From the NCBI GenBank assembly GCA_007922195.1, contig ML681995.1, positions 19,088,764 through 19,152,763 of the forward strand: 64,000 nucleotides of DNA, written 5' to 3'. This stretch comes from Podocnemis expansa (Eukaryota > Chordata > Testudines > Podocnemididae). Position numbers and translations under genes: made by a program. The first letter of the stretch is position 1, and each line of letters starts with the position of its first letter. The notes under the pieces are model-generated. The model did no database searches. It saw nothing but the letters and a program-made list of their open reading frames with translations, and had not been told where the DNA came from. This document shows, in pieces, positions 21,176 to 33,393 of the stretch.

Positions 21176-22060
21176 CCTTTGTCTTACCACATCTCTGCCG
21201 CTAATAGTTGCAATATGAATGATTGATGTTCTCCAAACAATCTGAAATCTTTAAACACATTTTTCATTCATTAGTTAGGGCCTTTGGGTATTTTGTAATA
21301 GAAAACCAAGCCCTCAGTGACAAGGCATGCCAAATCTTTCCTAACATCATAATGTGGTGATGACATATTGGCACCATGACAAAAACAAGAGTTTAATGCA
21401 GTTTAACTAGTCTGTTTTAAGTCACACTATCAGTTAATTTGGATTAATTTTCCTGAGTATCTTGTGTAGACAAGTCCACATCAGTTGCTGAAATGGTCCT
21501 TTGTGAGAGATTTTATTGATTTAAAAAGTCTGTTCCACAGTTTGAAATTGGCACTACCCTGTACACACAACTGCTTCTCACACCCAATTTCCCTAACAAG
21601 TGAGAAGCCTATTTTCACTCCTGGACTAATGCAATTGAATCTTAACTTCCTGGGGGGGGACCCAGAATGGATCTAGATACAAATCCTAGTGGATAACCTT
21701 AAATCAGCATGATTGCAAAACCCATTCCATCCAGCCCACTTATTTCTTCATTGCTACAGATTCTGCATACAGATGCTGTTCCTTGCCCCCAACCTTTTAG
21801 CTCTGTAATTTGGTTTCATATTGAGTAACTGCTTCTGGTTTCCCTTGGGAAATGTATTTAATCAAAACCAAAGTGTATTTGTGTCAGTTGAAGACTTTAT
21901 ATCCAGGAAAATGAGGATTAGTTGATCGCTACATCTAATGCCTATGCTTTTAGAAAGTGACGTGTTTTGGGTGCCCAGTCAGACACCCTAAAGGGGCCTG
22001 ATTTTCACAAAGTGCTGAGCATCTTCTGTATAGAAAACCAGTTTCTTTTAAGTAGTCTCA
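21176..22060. other. Intergenic, nothing supported
   Basis: Unique-looking AT-rich sequence; I see no repeat ends or exons. Confidence 0.3.
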
Positions 22061-22068
22061 GATTAGGG

Positions 22069-22731
22069 CAGGGGTATCAATCTCATTCAATGTGGGAGGC
22101 CACAGTGGAGGGCAGGGCACCTGTTATGGGCCACATGGCCACATGGATTCCCCCATCCTTCCCCCTCCCCCAAGTTCTGAGTGGCATGGGCTTCCCTTTC
22201 CCCTCCTCAACCCTGCAGCTTTCCTATACCTTCCCCTTCCCCCTGCTGGCTCCCAGACCTACCCCCACTTCGCTTTCCTTCTGGTGGCAGGCAAAAATAA
22301 ATCAATCTTAGTCACAGGCAGCCAGGCTGGGCTCCTGCCTCTCCCTCTCCCAACCCACACACTTTCAGTCATTCACAATTTTGACCTTTGGTTGGCTTGT
22401 TCCCATGTGGGCCCCGGCCCTTTTCCTGTATTTGTGATTCATGCAATGTGTTGTCAATCAAATTAGCATGCTGACTGACTGACAGTGAACAGTTGGGATG
22501 GGGGGCAATGCAGTGGCAAATGACAGCAGAGCTGAGCAGGTCTTCACTGGAGTGCTTCCTTTGTTCCTCTGTGCTGTGACTCGGCTCATGAGAGAGTCAG
22601 AAGCATACCTACGCCTGCAGTGCCAGGAGCCTGTAGTTGGAGTTTGCTGCTGCAGACAGGTTCTAGGCACAGCCCAGGCAGCAGCTCCTCAAGCTGGATC
22701 TGGCCCATGGGACATAGGTTTGACACCCCTG
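22069..22731. mobile_element. hAT non-autonomous element (663 bp)
   Basis: Ends CAGGGGTATCAATCT and GGTTTGACACCCCTG are imperfect inverted repeats. The flanking duplication is gattaggg (22061-22068) and gcataggg (22732-22739), 6 of 8 identical, both with a central TA. The interior is C-rich with no transposase. Confidence 0.85.
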
Positions 22732-23247
22732 GCATAGGGCATCCAAAACAACTCAATGCTTTTGAAAAGATAGGCTTGTATCTTTGAAATTTCTAACAGT
22801 TGAAATAACCTCTCTCTCAATCTCTGCTCAGCCTTTTGAATTGTACTACTAGGCTTAGAGCAAAGTCTTTGAGTTCATTTGTATTAGACTGACTGTGGTG
22901 TAAACATGTCCATCTGCGTTCACAACTTCTCCTACTTTTCTCTTAACACAGTGGTGTAACAGCCTATGTTCCCTCTAAGGTGCGCGGCTGTGCAATCATG
23001 CACCTAAAAAAAACTCCCCGCACAGGGGTTTCCCATTCCCGCACACAGGGAGGGCCAGTCCAATAGCACAGCTCAGGACTGGCTTGGACAGGCCAGCAGA
23101 GCAGCTGAGGATTGGCCGGGGTGGGGGTGCAGAGCTGGGGCTGGCAAAGCAGCCAAGGATCGGCAAAGGAGAGGGGGCCGGGCCAGGCAGGGCCATGCCA
23201 GCTGAGCAGCTGAGGATTGGCCCAGGGCTGGGGGAGGGACAGGCTTA

Positions 23248-26200
23248 GGGTTACCAGACATCTGGCAAAAGGAGGACATGTCCTCCTCTTTGTCCTGCCC
23301 TCCTCCGTCCTCCAGGCGTTAATGAAAAAGTGCTTTTTGTCCAGCTTTTTGCTGGACACTGGGGCAGCACTCTAAAAATAGAAGCACTTAGCTGCAGAAT
23401 GTGTTCCCCTGCTCCTCAGCCCAGCTGCAGCTGCTGGTGGGGTTGGGAATTTGGAGAAGATCCCTTGCTGGGCTGGTGCACCCTGGGCTTCTTTCCAGGC
23501 TCCAGCTCAGGTCTGCTCATCTCCCCACCCTCACCTGATTTTGGGGAAGGCTTGATCTTATTTTTTGGAGGGGCTGGAGCTTTTCTTCAGCTTGATGGTG
23601 TCTCTGTGGCACCGAAAGACAAACCTGTGACTGCTTCTTCGCTTTCTGCTTTGCTCCCCTGCTTAAAGTTTCTGGGGAGGTTTGTTTCTCTAATGGCTTG
23701 GCTAAGCCAGATCTTTATTCCTCCTAATGAACTTTGGCTTTTGGCAGCAAATTTTTTGTTTAGAGGTCAAATAAAGTTCACTTTTCATTGTGAGGAGGTT
23801 TGAATCCATAAGATTTTCCTTTTCTCAATGTGATTTTTCAATTTGCTTTTCCTTTCCAAGATGAGATTAGTCCACTATAGATGTATCCTTAAATTTTATT
23901 AAGATATACAGGTGTGCAAGTATTATACATTCTAAAGTAGCTGCTGGGCTGGGCCTGATCCTATAGTTTAAATGAAGTCAGTGGGAAATTTGATTGAGCA
24001 AGGATTACAATATTTGTCCCTTTGTTAGTTGTTTATCAAATCACAGAAAACGAGCAGCTTGGTTTTGCCTTTTGCTTATATAGTCTATGCTTATTTTTAT
24101 TTTACTTTTAAGGAAAGTGTTTCTTTTGGTATATTTAGGAAAAAACTGATCATTGCATCTAAGAATAGATGCTGTCCTCTTGGGTGGGGTATTTGATAGT
24201 ATTTCACATAAAAGCGAAGAGACAATGTCAACTGTCATAAAATAGATATATATCCATCTGTGGTTTATGGCAGACATAGTAGGATACGATGTCTCCAGAA
24301 ATTTGCATTTTAGGTAAAAGGTTATGTTTCAGGCAGGTCTGCACATAAAAACCAGCAGCTCTCGTTTCTTCTGATATAGGGCAGGATTAGAAGCTGTGCT
24401 TAACAGCTTCTGAAGGGAGGGGGCAACTAATCTGCATGGGTCCAGTATTAGCATGGATACAAAGAGCACAATTAGCTGATTAGCATACTGGGTGCAGGGC
24501 GTAGTGGGTAATGGTATTTGGGGTTAGTCTGCTCACAAATCTATCAATATCTAATTCTACTAAGGGGAAATATGAAATACTGTCTTTTTGTGAATTGCCA
24601 CTCCCTTTGTTGCAAATCTGTCTGAATTTGTTAAAGGATAAAAACTACCCTTAGTTAAGAGGCTTGCAGGAAGGGTGACTGCATGTTTCAGCCTGAAAGA
24701 GTTTGAAGGAGACAGGGGTGGGGGTTTGAGGCTTTTTTAGCCTCTCCTCCTGTTGCTTCCCCTGTCTTTTGATAGCTATGGCTAAGCCTTCTGTGAGGCT
24801 TTTGTCATTTAGATAGAGATAGTTGTTTAAACTTTCTTAAGAGCTGGAATCACCAGGGAGAAGAGCAAACTCTCTCTCTGGCTAGAGAGAAATCTTTCTC
24901 TCTGAGCTGAGATGGATGGAGCCAGTGGACAATGGGCAGAGCCAGCAGACAGTGAGAGCGGCCTGTGGCAAGCCGGGTGACATGAGTTACCAGAGGGCAG
25001 AGCCAGTGGATGGTGAGAGTGGCCAGCAGCGAGCTGGGCAACACAAGTGACTGGAGGGTAGAGCTGGAAGACAGTGGGCGGAGCCAAGGAACAGTTCTAG
25101 AGGATGGAGTGAGTGATCAGTAGATGGTGTCGGTGGACAGCTGGCATGAAAGACACTCCTTACTTCCCTAGGGTTGGTTGGGAACCTAGTTAGCACTGAT
25201 TCTCCAGATCGGTGCCAGTTTTGCCATTAAGTTTGTATGTTCTGTTATGCAGCATGGGTTGTTAAGAACTTTGCTCTCTACTAATTTTTCTAGATTAGTG
25301 CTAATCTCTGTTATTTGGCCTTTTGCATTTTGTGTTACTACTATTAAAAGTTCTGTTTACTACACTCAGTTTCATGCTTGCAAGTGGGGAAGCCTTACCC
25401 CTTTGGTGTGCCCATGGAATAGTGCAGGATTCCCTAGAAATCTGGGTGGGGGTTTGAGCTGGCTGGTGGTGTTACATTATTGGGAAACCCCTAGATATAG
25501 GCAGAAGGGTTACATTCTGATTTCTCCTTTCCTGTGTGTAAAATTTAAAGAGCTTGTCTATAATTTTTTTTTAAATATTGTACAGTGAAGCTTAAAACTG
25601 AGGCTAGTCAGGGATTTCCGTACCCCCCTCCTGCACCCCTCAGTTGTCAGCTAGTAACAGTGATATTCCAAATTAGTGAGCACCCCATGCACCACACTCT
25701 TGATTTCAAGTCATGGGCAGAGTACTGCTGACAGAGATTGCTTTTCCTTTACAAGCCAACACCCCAAATTCTGTTAGACTTCATGTAGTCAAGGACCTGC
25801 CCCTCCATGTGTCAAAGAATGAGAGTGAATTCTGTGAAGAACTTACTGTGTTAAAACTGATTTTAATCTTGTCCATAATTACTACATTAAATTTATTGGA
25901 GGTTTGCTTCCATTTGCAACTCACAATGTAAAAATATCAATCTGGATAGGAATTCTGCAGTGTGATTCTCCTTGCACCTTGATATAAACATTAAATACTT
26001 AATTTTGTGACTCCTTAAAGTGGTTGGCTTTACGGTTACTTTAATGTGAAGATGAAAAATATTTAAGTCATTCATTTGATATTCTTGAGCTGATGTTCTT
26101 GTGATTAATTTCACACTGTAACTAGGGGCTAAACAGATTTCCCTGGAGTTGGGTGATCAGTGGGGCAAGCATTTGGGGGTGGGCAGTGGCTGGGTGGATG

Positions 26201-26300
26201 AAGGGGGCCCAGGCAGAGCCCTGGATGTGTCTGTGTCCTCCAATGTCCTCCTTTTTCTACTTCCCTGTCCTCTTTTCCATGCTTTGGTATCTGGTAACCC
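23248..26300. mobile_element. TA-flanked (Tc1/mariner-like) non-autonomous transposon, copy 1
   Basis: Inverted ends GGGTTACCAGA and TCTGGTAACCC are flanked by TA on both sides (23246-23247 and 26301-26302), the target used by Tc1/mariner/pogo elements. Near-identical order and sequence to the copy at 52700-54676 along its length ('gctttttgtccagctttttgctgga', 'aaattttattaagatatac', 'ctccttgcaccttgatataa' in parts). The length without its LTR insertion is about 1.9 kb. No transposase frame is seen. Confidence 0.8.
24375..25514 (+). mobile_element. LTR of family B, complete copy (1140 bp)
   Basis: Boundaries are set by comparison with the empty site in the paralogous transposon near 53.92 kb, which runs straight through 'ttctgattt'. 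The duplicated target is ttctga (24369-24374 and 25515-25520). It has an ATTAAA signal near 25346 and ends ...gggttaca. The 5' end reads tatagggc rather than TG, unless the duplication is shorter and the LTR starts at tgatatag (24372). A degenerate array lies at about 24905-25140. Confidence 0.75.
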
Positions 26301-26595
26301 TAGTCAGGCTGGCAAAGCGGCCAAGGATTGGACGGGGGGGGGCAGGCCTTAACCATGGCCAAGGATCAGCTGGGGGAGGGGGCAGTCTGGGAGAGCAGCT
26401 GAAGATGGGCAGGGGGAGGCCTGAAGCGCAGCTGAGAATTGGCTAGGGGAGGGGAGTGTTGCTAATCCAGAGCTGTCCAAGGGCTCCTTTTCACCTTCAT
26501 GTCCTTCCTCCCCCAGGCATTTTAAAAATAGGTGATAGTCCAGCCTTTTACTTCTGGTAAGTAGACTTAAAAAAAAAAAAAAAAAAAAAAAAAAA

Positions 26596-26646
26596 GCCCA
26601 ACACAGTGCTGGAACCCATGATCCTGATGTTAAGAGTTTGCTGCAC
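26596..26646 (-). mobile_element. tRNA-Lys-like SINE or pseudogene fragment with an oligo-T run
   Basis: On the minus strand, 'aaactcttaacatcagg' resembles the anticodon arm of tRNA-Lys(CTT), followed by a T-arm-like 'catgggttccagcactgtg' and GTTGGGC acceptor. It is followed on that strand by 27 T (plus-strand A run 26569-26595). The 5' half is not recognisable. It fits a tRNA-Lys-derived SINE fragment such as those of turtles; a processed tRNA pseudogene is the alternative. Confidence 0.55.
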
Positions 26647-26751
26647 AAATGCACACACAAGGAACAAAGAGCAGGTTATTTGGGATGGGGGTGGGGATCA
26701 AGGGGCAGTGGAGTACACAGTTATCCTTTATTCCTAGACGTTTTTACCTAT

Positions 26752-26826
26752 GGAACCCCTGTAGCTCAGCTGGTAGAACAACAGACTTGTAATCTCAGGT
26801 GCACAGGCTCAATCCCTGTGTTTGGT
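26752..26826 (+). mobile_element. tRNA-Thr-like sequence (pseudogene or SINE head)
   Basis: TAGCTCAGCTGGTAGAAC is a good D arm/A box. The anticodon loop CTTGTAA gives TGT (Thr), but the stem pairs at only three of five positions. The T arm pairs well (acagg/cctgt) but its loop is ctcaatc instead of ttcaa. The acceptor stem pairs poorly (about 3 of 7). A T run follows. These defects argue against a working tRNA gene. Confidence 0.55.
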
Positions 26827-27399
26827 TTTTAATTTTTGGCCTGTTGCTCCTTAGGGAAGGGCTAAATTGGGAAAAAAATATATAGCAAACACTAATAAAA
26901 TGAAGGAAAATAAAGTGTAGCATGATTAAAATTACTAATAATGACCAGTTAAGTAAAACAAATAAAGGGGCACATTTGAACTGGCTAGAAACAATTTAGG
27001 ACACATTTTTTTAAATTGTAAAATGGGCTGCTGTGCAAAATGAAAAATGAGAGGCAAGTTAATTGCTTTCACTTTTTAAACTTTTTTATGTGCTTATTCA
27101 TTTTGGAAAACTGACAAAGGTAAACGAACAGTACTAAAGAATTGATGAGACATAATGTCACATAAGCATAGACTACATTCAAATTATTAATAAAAACAAT
27201 TATTAATTTTTCATTGTTCTATATTTTTCAATAATTTCCATCACATGAATTTGCACAAAACTTTTATTCAGAAAAAGTTCTGCACACGAATTCAAAATTT
27301 TGCATACAAGCTGCCAAACCTTAGAGGGAACATTGGAACAGCTCATCCTTTGTACTCAGATGCAAACTGAACAATTTTTCTCTTTCTTTTGTTATAGAT

Positions 27400-28010
27400 A
27401 TATATAAAATGTAAGACTATCATATGGGGCTGTAATACACTGAAGCAGGTTTCTAACCAGTGGAGGAGTAAAGTTCTGAAATAGCCTTCCAAGGGAAGCT
27501 GTTGGGCAAGAAACCTAGCTGGCTCCAAAACTGAACTTGATAGAATTATGGAGGGGATGGTGTGATGGGATGGCTTACTTTGGCAATTGATCAGTTTTTG
27601 ACTACTTGTAGTGGATATGCCCATGAACCAAGAGGGGGCATTAGAGGGGGGTGGATTCTGAATTGTTATACACAATTCTTTCTTGGGTGCCTGACAGGTG
27701 AGTCTTGCCCCCATGCTCAGGGTTTAGCTGATCATCATATGTAGGGGCAGGAAGGAATTTTGCCCCAGGGCAAATTGGCTAGGGCTCTGGGGATTTTTCT
27801 TATTCTGCTGTAGCATGGGGATCATGCACTGGTGGATTCTCTGTACCTTAAAAGTCTTTGAATTCAGATTGAGGACTTGACTAACTCACTCATTTGTCAG
27901 AGGCTTATTGCAGGAGTGGGTGGGTGAGGTTTTGTTGCCTGCATTGTGCAGGAGGTGGGACTAGATGATCAGATTGGTGCCTTCTGACCAGAAAATCTTA
28001 ATGATGACTT
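27400..28010 (+). mobile_element. CR1 LINE 3' end
   Basis: The segment contains the ordered blocks 'ttggcaattgatcag', 'gaaggaattttgccccaggg', 'gcattgtgcaggaggtggga' and 'ctagatgatcagattggtgcc', which match the 3' untranslated end of turtle CR1 elements as recalled. It ends near 'cttctgaccagaaaatctt'. No reverse transcriptase is included, so it is 5'-truncated, as most CR1 copies are. Confidence 0.75.
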
Positions 28011-28696
28011 TCAGGATTTAGAAGATTATGAATTAAAGGAGAGTAAGGATCTGGAACTGAGAAGACATGCCATTTTATTAACCCACCTCTGAGAGGCTAA
28101 CAAGGAAACAAAATAAGAAGTGCACAGCTAAATTCAGGGCCTGTATAATTAGGTGCAGTTTGTCAATGGAATTGTTCCCTCTTACATCAGTTCTCAAATC
28201 TGACTACCAGCATCCAAATAATTCTCAGAAGCAAGGCCTTTCACCTTACAGTAGTCAGTCTCAATAGAGGGAGAATGAAAACAATACTGGATAGAGCTTG
28301 ACCTGCGTATTTGCTGAAAAGCAATGTGCAATGACATCCCCAAAGAAATAAAAAAGGATTTACATCTGAACTGGGTAATTCAAGGTGTTAGATTTAATCC
28401 ATTAAATCCTTACAGGGCTGCAATAGTATTAGGCTCTCAGTACCCTGGTGATAGCTAAGAGGTGGGTTTGTTGAGAACGCCAGGATGGGCACTCTTGAGG
28501 TATAGGTTCCCTGTGGAGGAAGAGAAACTTGTTGTCAATGAAGCTATGGCAAATCAGTACCAGCTGAAGATTTGCCTTTGTAGCTCACACGCTCTGGTGG
28601 AATGTAATGTCAGAGTTTGGAGGCCAAGGCTGGTTCTCACATTAGCTACATGTTAGCAAAGGAACAGAAATTAAGACAGAGCCCAGGCCTTGAGTG
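28011..28696. other. Intergenic, nothing supported
   Basis: No repeat end, exon or tandem array that I can support. Confidence 0.3.
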
Positions 28697-28704
28697 ACAG
28701 AAGA

Positions 28705-29183
28705 CAGGTCCATAACTAGGCCAGGGCAAGCGGGGCAAAGCCCCAGGTGCCTAATTTTAGAGGGCACAGAGGATGGATCCAGCTCCCCACAGCAGCTGGG
28801 GATGGATCTGGCTCTTCACCACCCCCAAGGAGCCAGATCCATCCCCAGCCGCGGCAGGGAGCTGGATCTGTCCCTTTCACCCTCTATAATATGGCGCTGG
28901 GGGCTTCCGGCACTGCTGCAGCTTCTGGCTCTGCCTGGGGCTCACTACCATGCAGACAGATCCGGTTCCCTGCTGCCCCAGTGGCGGCGGGGAGCCAGTC
29001 TGTCCCCAGCCACTGCGGGAAGATAGCTGGTGCTGGATCTGGCTCCCTACCGGTGGCAGCTGGGGCCAGCTCCAGCTCCCCACCACCTTTCAGCGGTGAG
29101 TGGGCCTGTTTGGGGCGTGGGTCAAGGGAGGGCGCCATTGGGGCTGCTTGCCCCAGGTGCTGGAATAGTTAGTTACGGCCTTG
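28705..29183. mobile_element. DNA transposon with exact 8-bp duplication (479 bp)
   Basis: Ends CAGGTCCATAACTAGG and GTTAGTTACGGCCTTG are inverted repeats. The flanking duplication acagaaga is exact (28697-28704 and 29184-29191). The interior is a GC-rich, partly repeated segment ('agccagatccatccccagc', 'ggagccagtctgtccccagc'). The CAG ends and 8-bp duplication fit hAT; the exact duplication suggests a more recent insertion than the neighbours. It lacks the central TA. Confidence 0.9.
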
Positions 29184-29236
29184 ACAGAAGATGCAGCAGA
29201 AATACCATTTCTACAGTGTGGAGTACTGCAAAGTGA

Positions 29237-29345
29237 ACAGGGCCATAGTTAGGGTGCCGAATTTTAAAGGACGCCAAAACAACCCTATCTGGCCCCGAAG
29301 AGGAATGTGCCCATTGTGGCAGGCAGCCCTTTACCCATCAACATA
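29237..29345. mobile_element. hAT-like end fragment
   Basis: 'cagggccatagttagggtgcc' followed by 'gaattttaaaggacgcc' resembles the left end of the element at 28705 (cataactagg...gtgcctaattttagagggc). No right end is found, so the right boundary is approximate. Confidence 0.5.
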
Positions 29346-30584
29346 TTTTGAGATATGCTTTAAGGCTTTAATGAAAGGATCAGTCCCTGAGCCATGAAGC
29401 CAAGTGTGAGATTGTTCCTGTTAGAGGCTTACAACCCGCCAAAGCCCAGCTCAGTAACACCGGTTTTCAGCTGAGTGACAGAAACCAAAATTAGAGACCC
29501 AGCTTAGGAGAGAAAGAAGCTTGGAATTATGTTAGGGGAGTGGTGTTGTCTTGCACATTGACTGCATTAGACCAGAGAGACTCACCAACTATTAAAAAGT
29601 CTGACAACCACAGCTACAAAGAAAGTAAAGATGAACTTAGCATCTGTGCTGTTAGTCCCATTTAATCTCCATTTCTTTCTTTATCTGAAACAATTGTTTT
29701 CCCCTGTGGCTAGCAGAAACCATGTCAGAATCAGCTGTCCCCTACATGCTAGAAAAACCTCCTTTTGTAAAGTTTCTTCAGATGGTTACCAGGGCTTAGC
29801 TATCTCACACAGCATCCTATCATGATTATGAGCTCTGTCTCATCTCCTTTCCCGAATAAGAACAGGCACGTTCCATGGAACACAGTGGTAGTATGGACAC
29901 ACATCTGTCTATCCCAGTCTTCTGTGACTAAGCCTCACACTCATACTTGATGCACGCACTATGCCCGTTATCTGATACTCTACACTTTACTATTGCTACC
30001 TTGATTTAACAGGTGGGCAAACTGAGGCTTGAGCAAGTTAAGGGACTTGCCAGTGGCTACAAAGGGCATGTCTACACTGAGCCACCCAATCTAGGCAGAC
30101 AGAGGGCTTGCATTAGTGTGCTAAAAACAGATGTGCAGTGGTGTCCCAGTGCCTCTGTCATTACAAATTAAGCACTGGGTAAAGGATGCCTCCTGGAAGA
30201 ACCCAAGTCAATGGAGACTATTTAAAGCAAACCTCTGTGTTGAAATAACACAGGTAACAAGTTTGACTTGCAGTTTAGTTTTTATTTTTGATCCCTCAGT
30301 AATAGCTCTCAGACAGGCTTGACCTAGTAGAATGGTCTTGGCACTGTAGAAAATACCAGCCCTACTCCAGGGAGAGAGCGACACACTCTGTCCAGGAATG
30401 GACCAGCAAGAGACAGACCAGGAGAGAGTGGGAGCCTTGCTAAGTTCCTCAAGTACTTTCAAGCTGCCAGGTTCTCCCAGTGGACGATGAGGGCCCCATG
30501 GTGAGCCAGGTATTCATATGCAGATTATTGTTGGCAGGTCACTGGCTAAACTTCATTGCCCCCAGGGGAGCCAGACAGCAAGTG
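29346..30584. other. Intergenic with small ancient repeats
   Basis: A MIR-like piece lies at about 30005-30062 ('gtgggcaaactgaggcttgag', 'aagggacttgcc'), and a fragment of the GTCTACACT-type element follows at 30066-30120. Otherwise nothing is supported. Confidence 0.35.
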
Positions 30585-31765
30585 CTGAACATAAGAATGG
30601 CCCTACTGCATCAGAACAATGGTCCTTCTAGTCCATTAGCCTATGCAATGTGCTTCAAAGGAAAGGAATAGAACAGGGCAGAGATCAAGCGATTCCCTCC
30701 CCTATCATGCAGTCCCAGCATCTAGCAGTCAGCAGCTTAGGGGCACGTAGGGCATGAGCTTGCATCCCTCACTCTCTTGATTAATTGCCACTAATGGACT
30801 CATCTACTTCAAACATAGCTTTTTTCAACCCAGTTATACTTTGGGCTTTCACAACATCCCCCAGCAATGAGTTCCACAGGTTGACTGTGCATTGTGTAGT
30901 TTTAAATCTGCCGCCTATTAATTTCATACAGTGACTCCAGTTCTTATTATATGAGGGGGTAACAAACACTATTGTATTCTGCCCTCATTCACTTTCTTTG
31001 TACCTTTTCCAGTTCTAATGCATCTTTTCTGAAAAGGGGCAATGAGATCTGCATGCAATATTCAATATGTGGGCATACATGAATTGTGATATTTTCTGTC
31101 ATCTTATTTATCCCTTTCCTAGTGGTTCCTAACACTCAATTAGCTTCTTTGACAGCCTCTGTATCCTGAATTGATGTTTTTGGGGAAACAATCCCCAGTG
31201 ACTCCAAGATCTTTTTCTTGATCAGCAACTAAGATCATCAGATGTGGATATTTAATCCTTTGTCCCAATTGATGCACGAGTGGAATGCCACTTGTCTTGA
31301 TGTTCAAGAGTCCGGTAAAATTCAGTTCCTAGCCGCTGTGGGCAGCCCTTTAGTTTCTAGCCCCATGGAGCCTAGGAACTAGGCGGTCCCCTGCTGGCCT
31401 AACACCCTGGGCAGCTGGGAGCTCTCTATCCCTCTGTGCTGCCTCACCCTAATATTTTACTCTTCCAAGCTGGTCACTGTAGTGGTAACAGCTAATTGAG
31501 GTCCCATCATTTTGCATCAGGAAATTTCAATAAACATGGCTTTTACCAACACTGAATTTCATCTGACATGTTGACCAGTCACCCAGTTTTGTGAAATCAC
31601 TTTGTAGCTCCTTAGTCTGCTTTAGTCTTAGCTATCATGAGTAATTTTGAATCCCCTGAAAAATTTGCCAAATCCCTTTTTACCTCTTTCTTCAGATCAT
31701 TTACAAACATGTTTAACAGCTCTAATTCCAGTACAGACCCCTGGGGGACCTCTTTCCATTCTAAG
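30585..31765 (-). pseudogene. CR1 LINE reverse transcriptase remnant
   Basis: On the minus strand, from about 31760 to 30780, it encodes scattered CR1 polymerase motifs: a 'GSVLELELLNMFVNDLKKE' block (about 31660-31745) matching the palm lead-in, 'KLGDWSTCQMKFSVGK' near 31500-31600, and 'TVNLWNSLLGDVVKAQSITG' (about 30825-30885) from the C-terminal end. The plus strand shows the corresponding well-known stretches 'cccctgggggacc' and 'ttccacaggttgactgtgc'. Stops and small indels are present, and about 31260-31500 is partly replaced. The copy is dead. Confidence 0.8.
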
Positions 31766-32275
31766 TGTGTTACAGTAGTCTGCTACCTGCGCCTTAGCCT
31801 GGGGGGAGCAAATTGCAGTACTATGTCCTGGAAAAGGTGGTGGGTGGAGGCCAAAAGGGAATGCTCGTGAACAGGACCCAGACTAGCATGACCAACCGTT
31901 CCAATTTTATGGGGATGGACAGTTTCAATATATGGCTCTTTGTCTACCTCGTACTGTTCTTTCAAGTTATCAAATAAGCCACTTGGATCTCCTTCAATTC
32001 CATGATTACGCACCTTTCCTGTTGGGGAAAGTTCTTCATAATCTTCCCTTTGCCCATTAGGTTTGTCTCATCAGAATTCCTGAAGGAATTTCCTAAGAGA
32101 TCAGAGCCCTTACTCTAAGTTTAGATGTCACTTTTCAAGAGGTGAAATACCCATCAACTGTAATTCATTGCAGTTGATGACGCTGATTACCAATTAATAA
32201 ATGTCTCATCTTCTAGGATTTAATGTTATACAGGTTTTGAAACTCATGCTGATATTTAAGAGTCATGTAACATCA
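31766..32275. other. Mixed sequence, one old repeat fragment
   Basis: Near 31885-31960 'gactagcatgaccaaccgtt' and 'ggggatggacagtttcaatat' resemble an ancient reptilian DNA repeat (ACCAACCGTCC...GGGACAGTCCC type, recalled). A small inverted repeat lies at 32150-32185 ('catcaactgtaattc' / 'gcagttgatga'). No gene. Confidence 0.35.
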
Positions 32276-33393
32276 GTGGCTATGTCTACACTACAGGGCT
32301 TGGTTAAGTTGGCTTAATAAAGTCTACTTTAAGCCATCTTAAAGTAGACCTTATTAAGTGGGCTTAGCACGTCCACACTCAAAACGCCAGGAGACTACCC
32401 ATGTCCATGCTGGCAGCTGCTAGATCACCCTAGGAGTTGTGCATTGTGGGTACCTTGCTCACAGTGCACTACTACAGAAGTGCCCCTCTCCTGGCCACTC
32501 CTTTACTACAGGAAGTGAATGACCACACCACCCTCCATACTGTGTGTGGCAACAGGGAGCCCAGGGAGGTCAGCAAGCCTGACATAGCCCAGCGATGTGC
32601 CAGTGTAACCTTGAGATGGGCTAGAGTTTACCTCTAGTGCCTTTTTCCAGTGCCCAGCAGGAATAAACCCAAACTTCTAGAGTGAAGCACCTGGAGACCA
32701 AGATTCTGTCCTAAAGGGACTCACAGTGAAGACTGTTCAGAATTAATAAAACAAAAAGTAATGAACTATATTAAACATTAATTTTATAACCTTATGATGA
32801 AAGAAAACAAAATAATTAATATACAGATGTATAATACATAGTGGCTATTTAGCAACATCCACATGAGTCTATTATGGTCTCAAATCACCAAGTCCAAAGG
32901 CTTGTGTTAGAAGAAGCAGCTCCCTCCTCTGGCAGCAGAAATCCTCAGCGTGAGTCCTTGAAGACTCCTTCCTCTGCTGGGAGCACGGCTGTCCACTCAG
33001 CTTACTCAGTCAACACTCATTTACATACCCACATATATAAAAACCCTGTTACAAAAGAAAAATACATCTCTGACAATAACAAAATATAATTGCCTCTTTC
33101 CCCTTATTACAGTCAAGAACTGTAGTTAAGTCCAAAACCCAAAATATAAAGTTCAAAGAAACCACCCTTCTTTCCCAGTGGTCGCTTCTCTCTGACTACT
33201 GCCTCCAGACTTCCCTGCTGGAAGGTTAACAAGGCTACTGACCTGAAACAAAATGCGTCAGAGGTGGGGAAAACAGCCTGCTGTCTGCTCCTGGCTCACC
33301 TTCTCCCCTTGCATGGAGCACAAGTGCTCTCCTCAATGCAACTGCCTTGGGCTGGCTGCTTGATCTCAGACATCAGACCACTGCACTAGCAGG

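Larger units (their letters stand above)
22964..27334. mobile_element. hAT-like element carrying nested insertions
   Basis: The left end CTATGTTCCCTCTAAGG and right end CCTTAGAGGGAACATT are inverted repeats 4.3 kb apart. The flanking 8-bp duplication is gtaacagc (22956-22963) and ggaacagc (27335-27342), 7 of 8 identical. Inside are a GC-rich minisatellite ('gcagctgaggattggc' units, 23080-23225 and again 26305-26450), the TA-flanked transposon 23248-26300, and two tRNA-like sequences. Removing the inner transposon joins the two minisatellite halves into one array. The TTCCCTCTAA ends belong to a hAT-type family recalled from reptiles; the exact end base is ambiguous by one or two bases. Confidence 0.75.

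Noticed and set aside
26752..26826. Functional tRNA-Thr gene
   Set aside because: Poor acceptor and anticodon stem pairing and an altered T loop.
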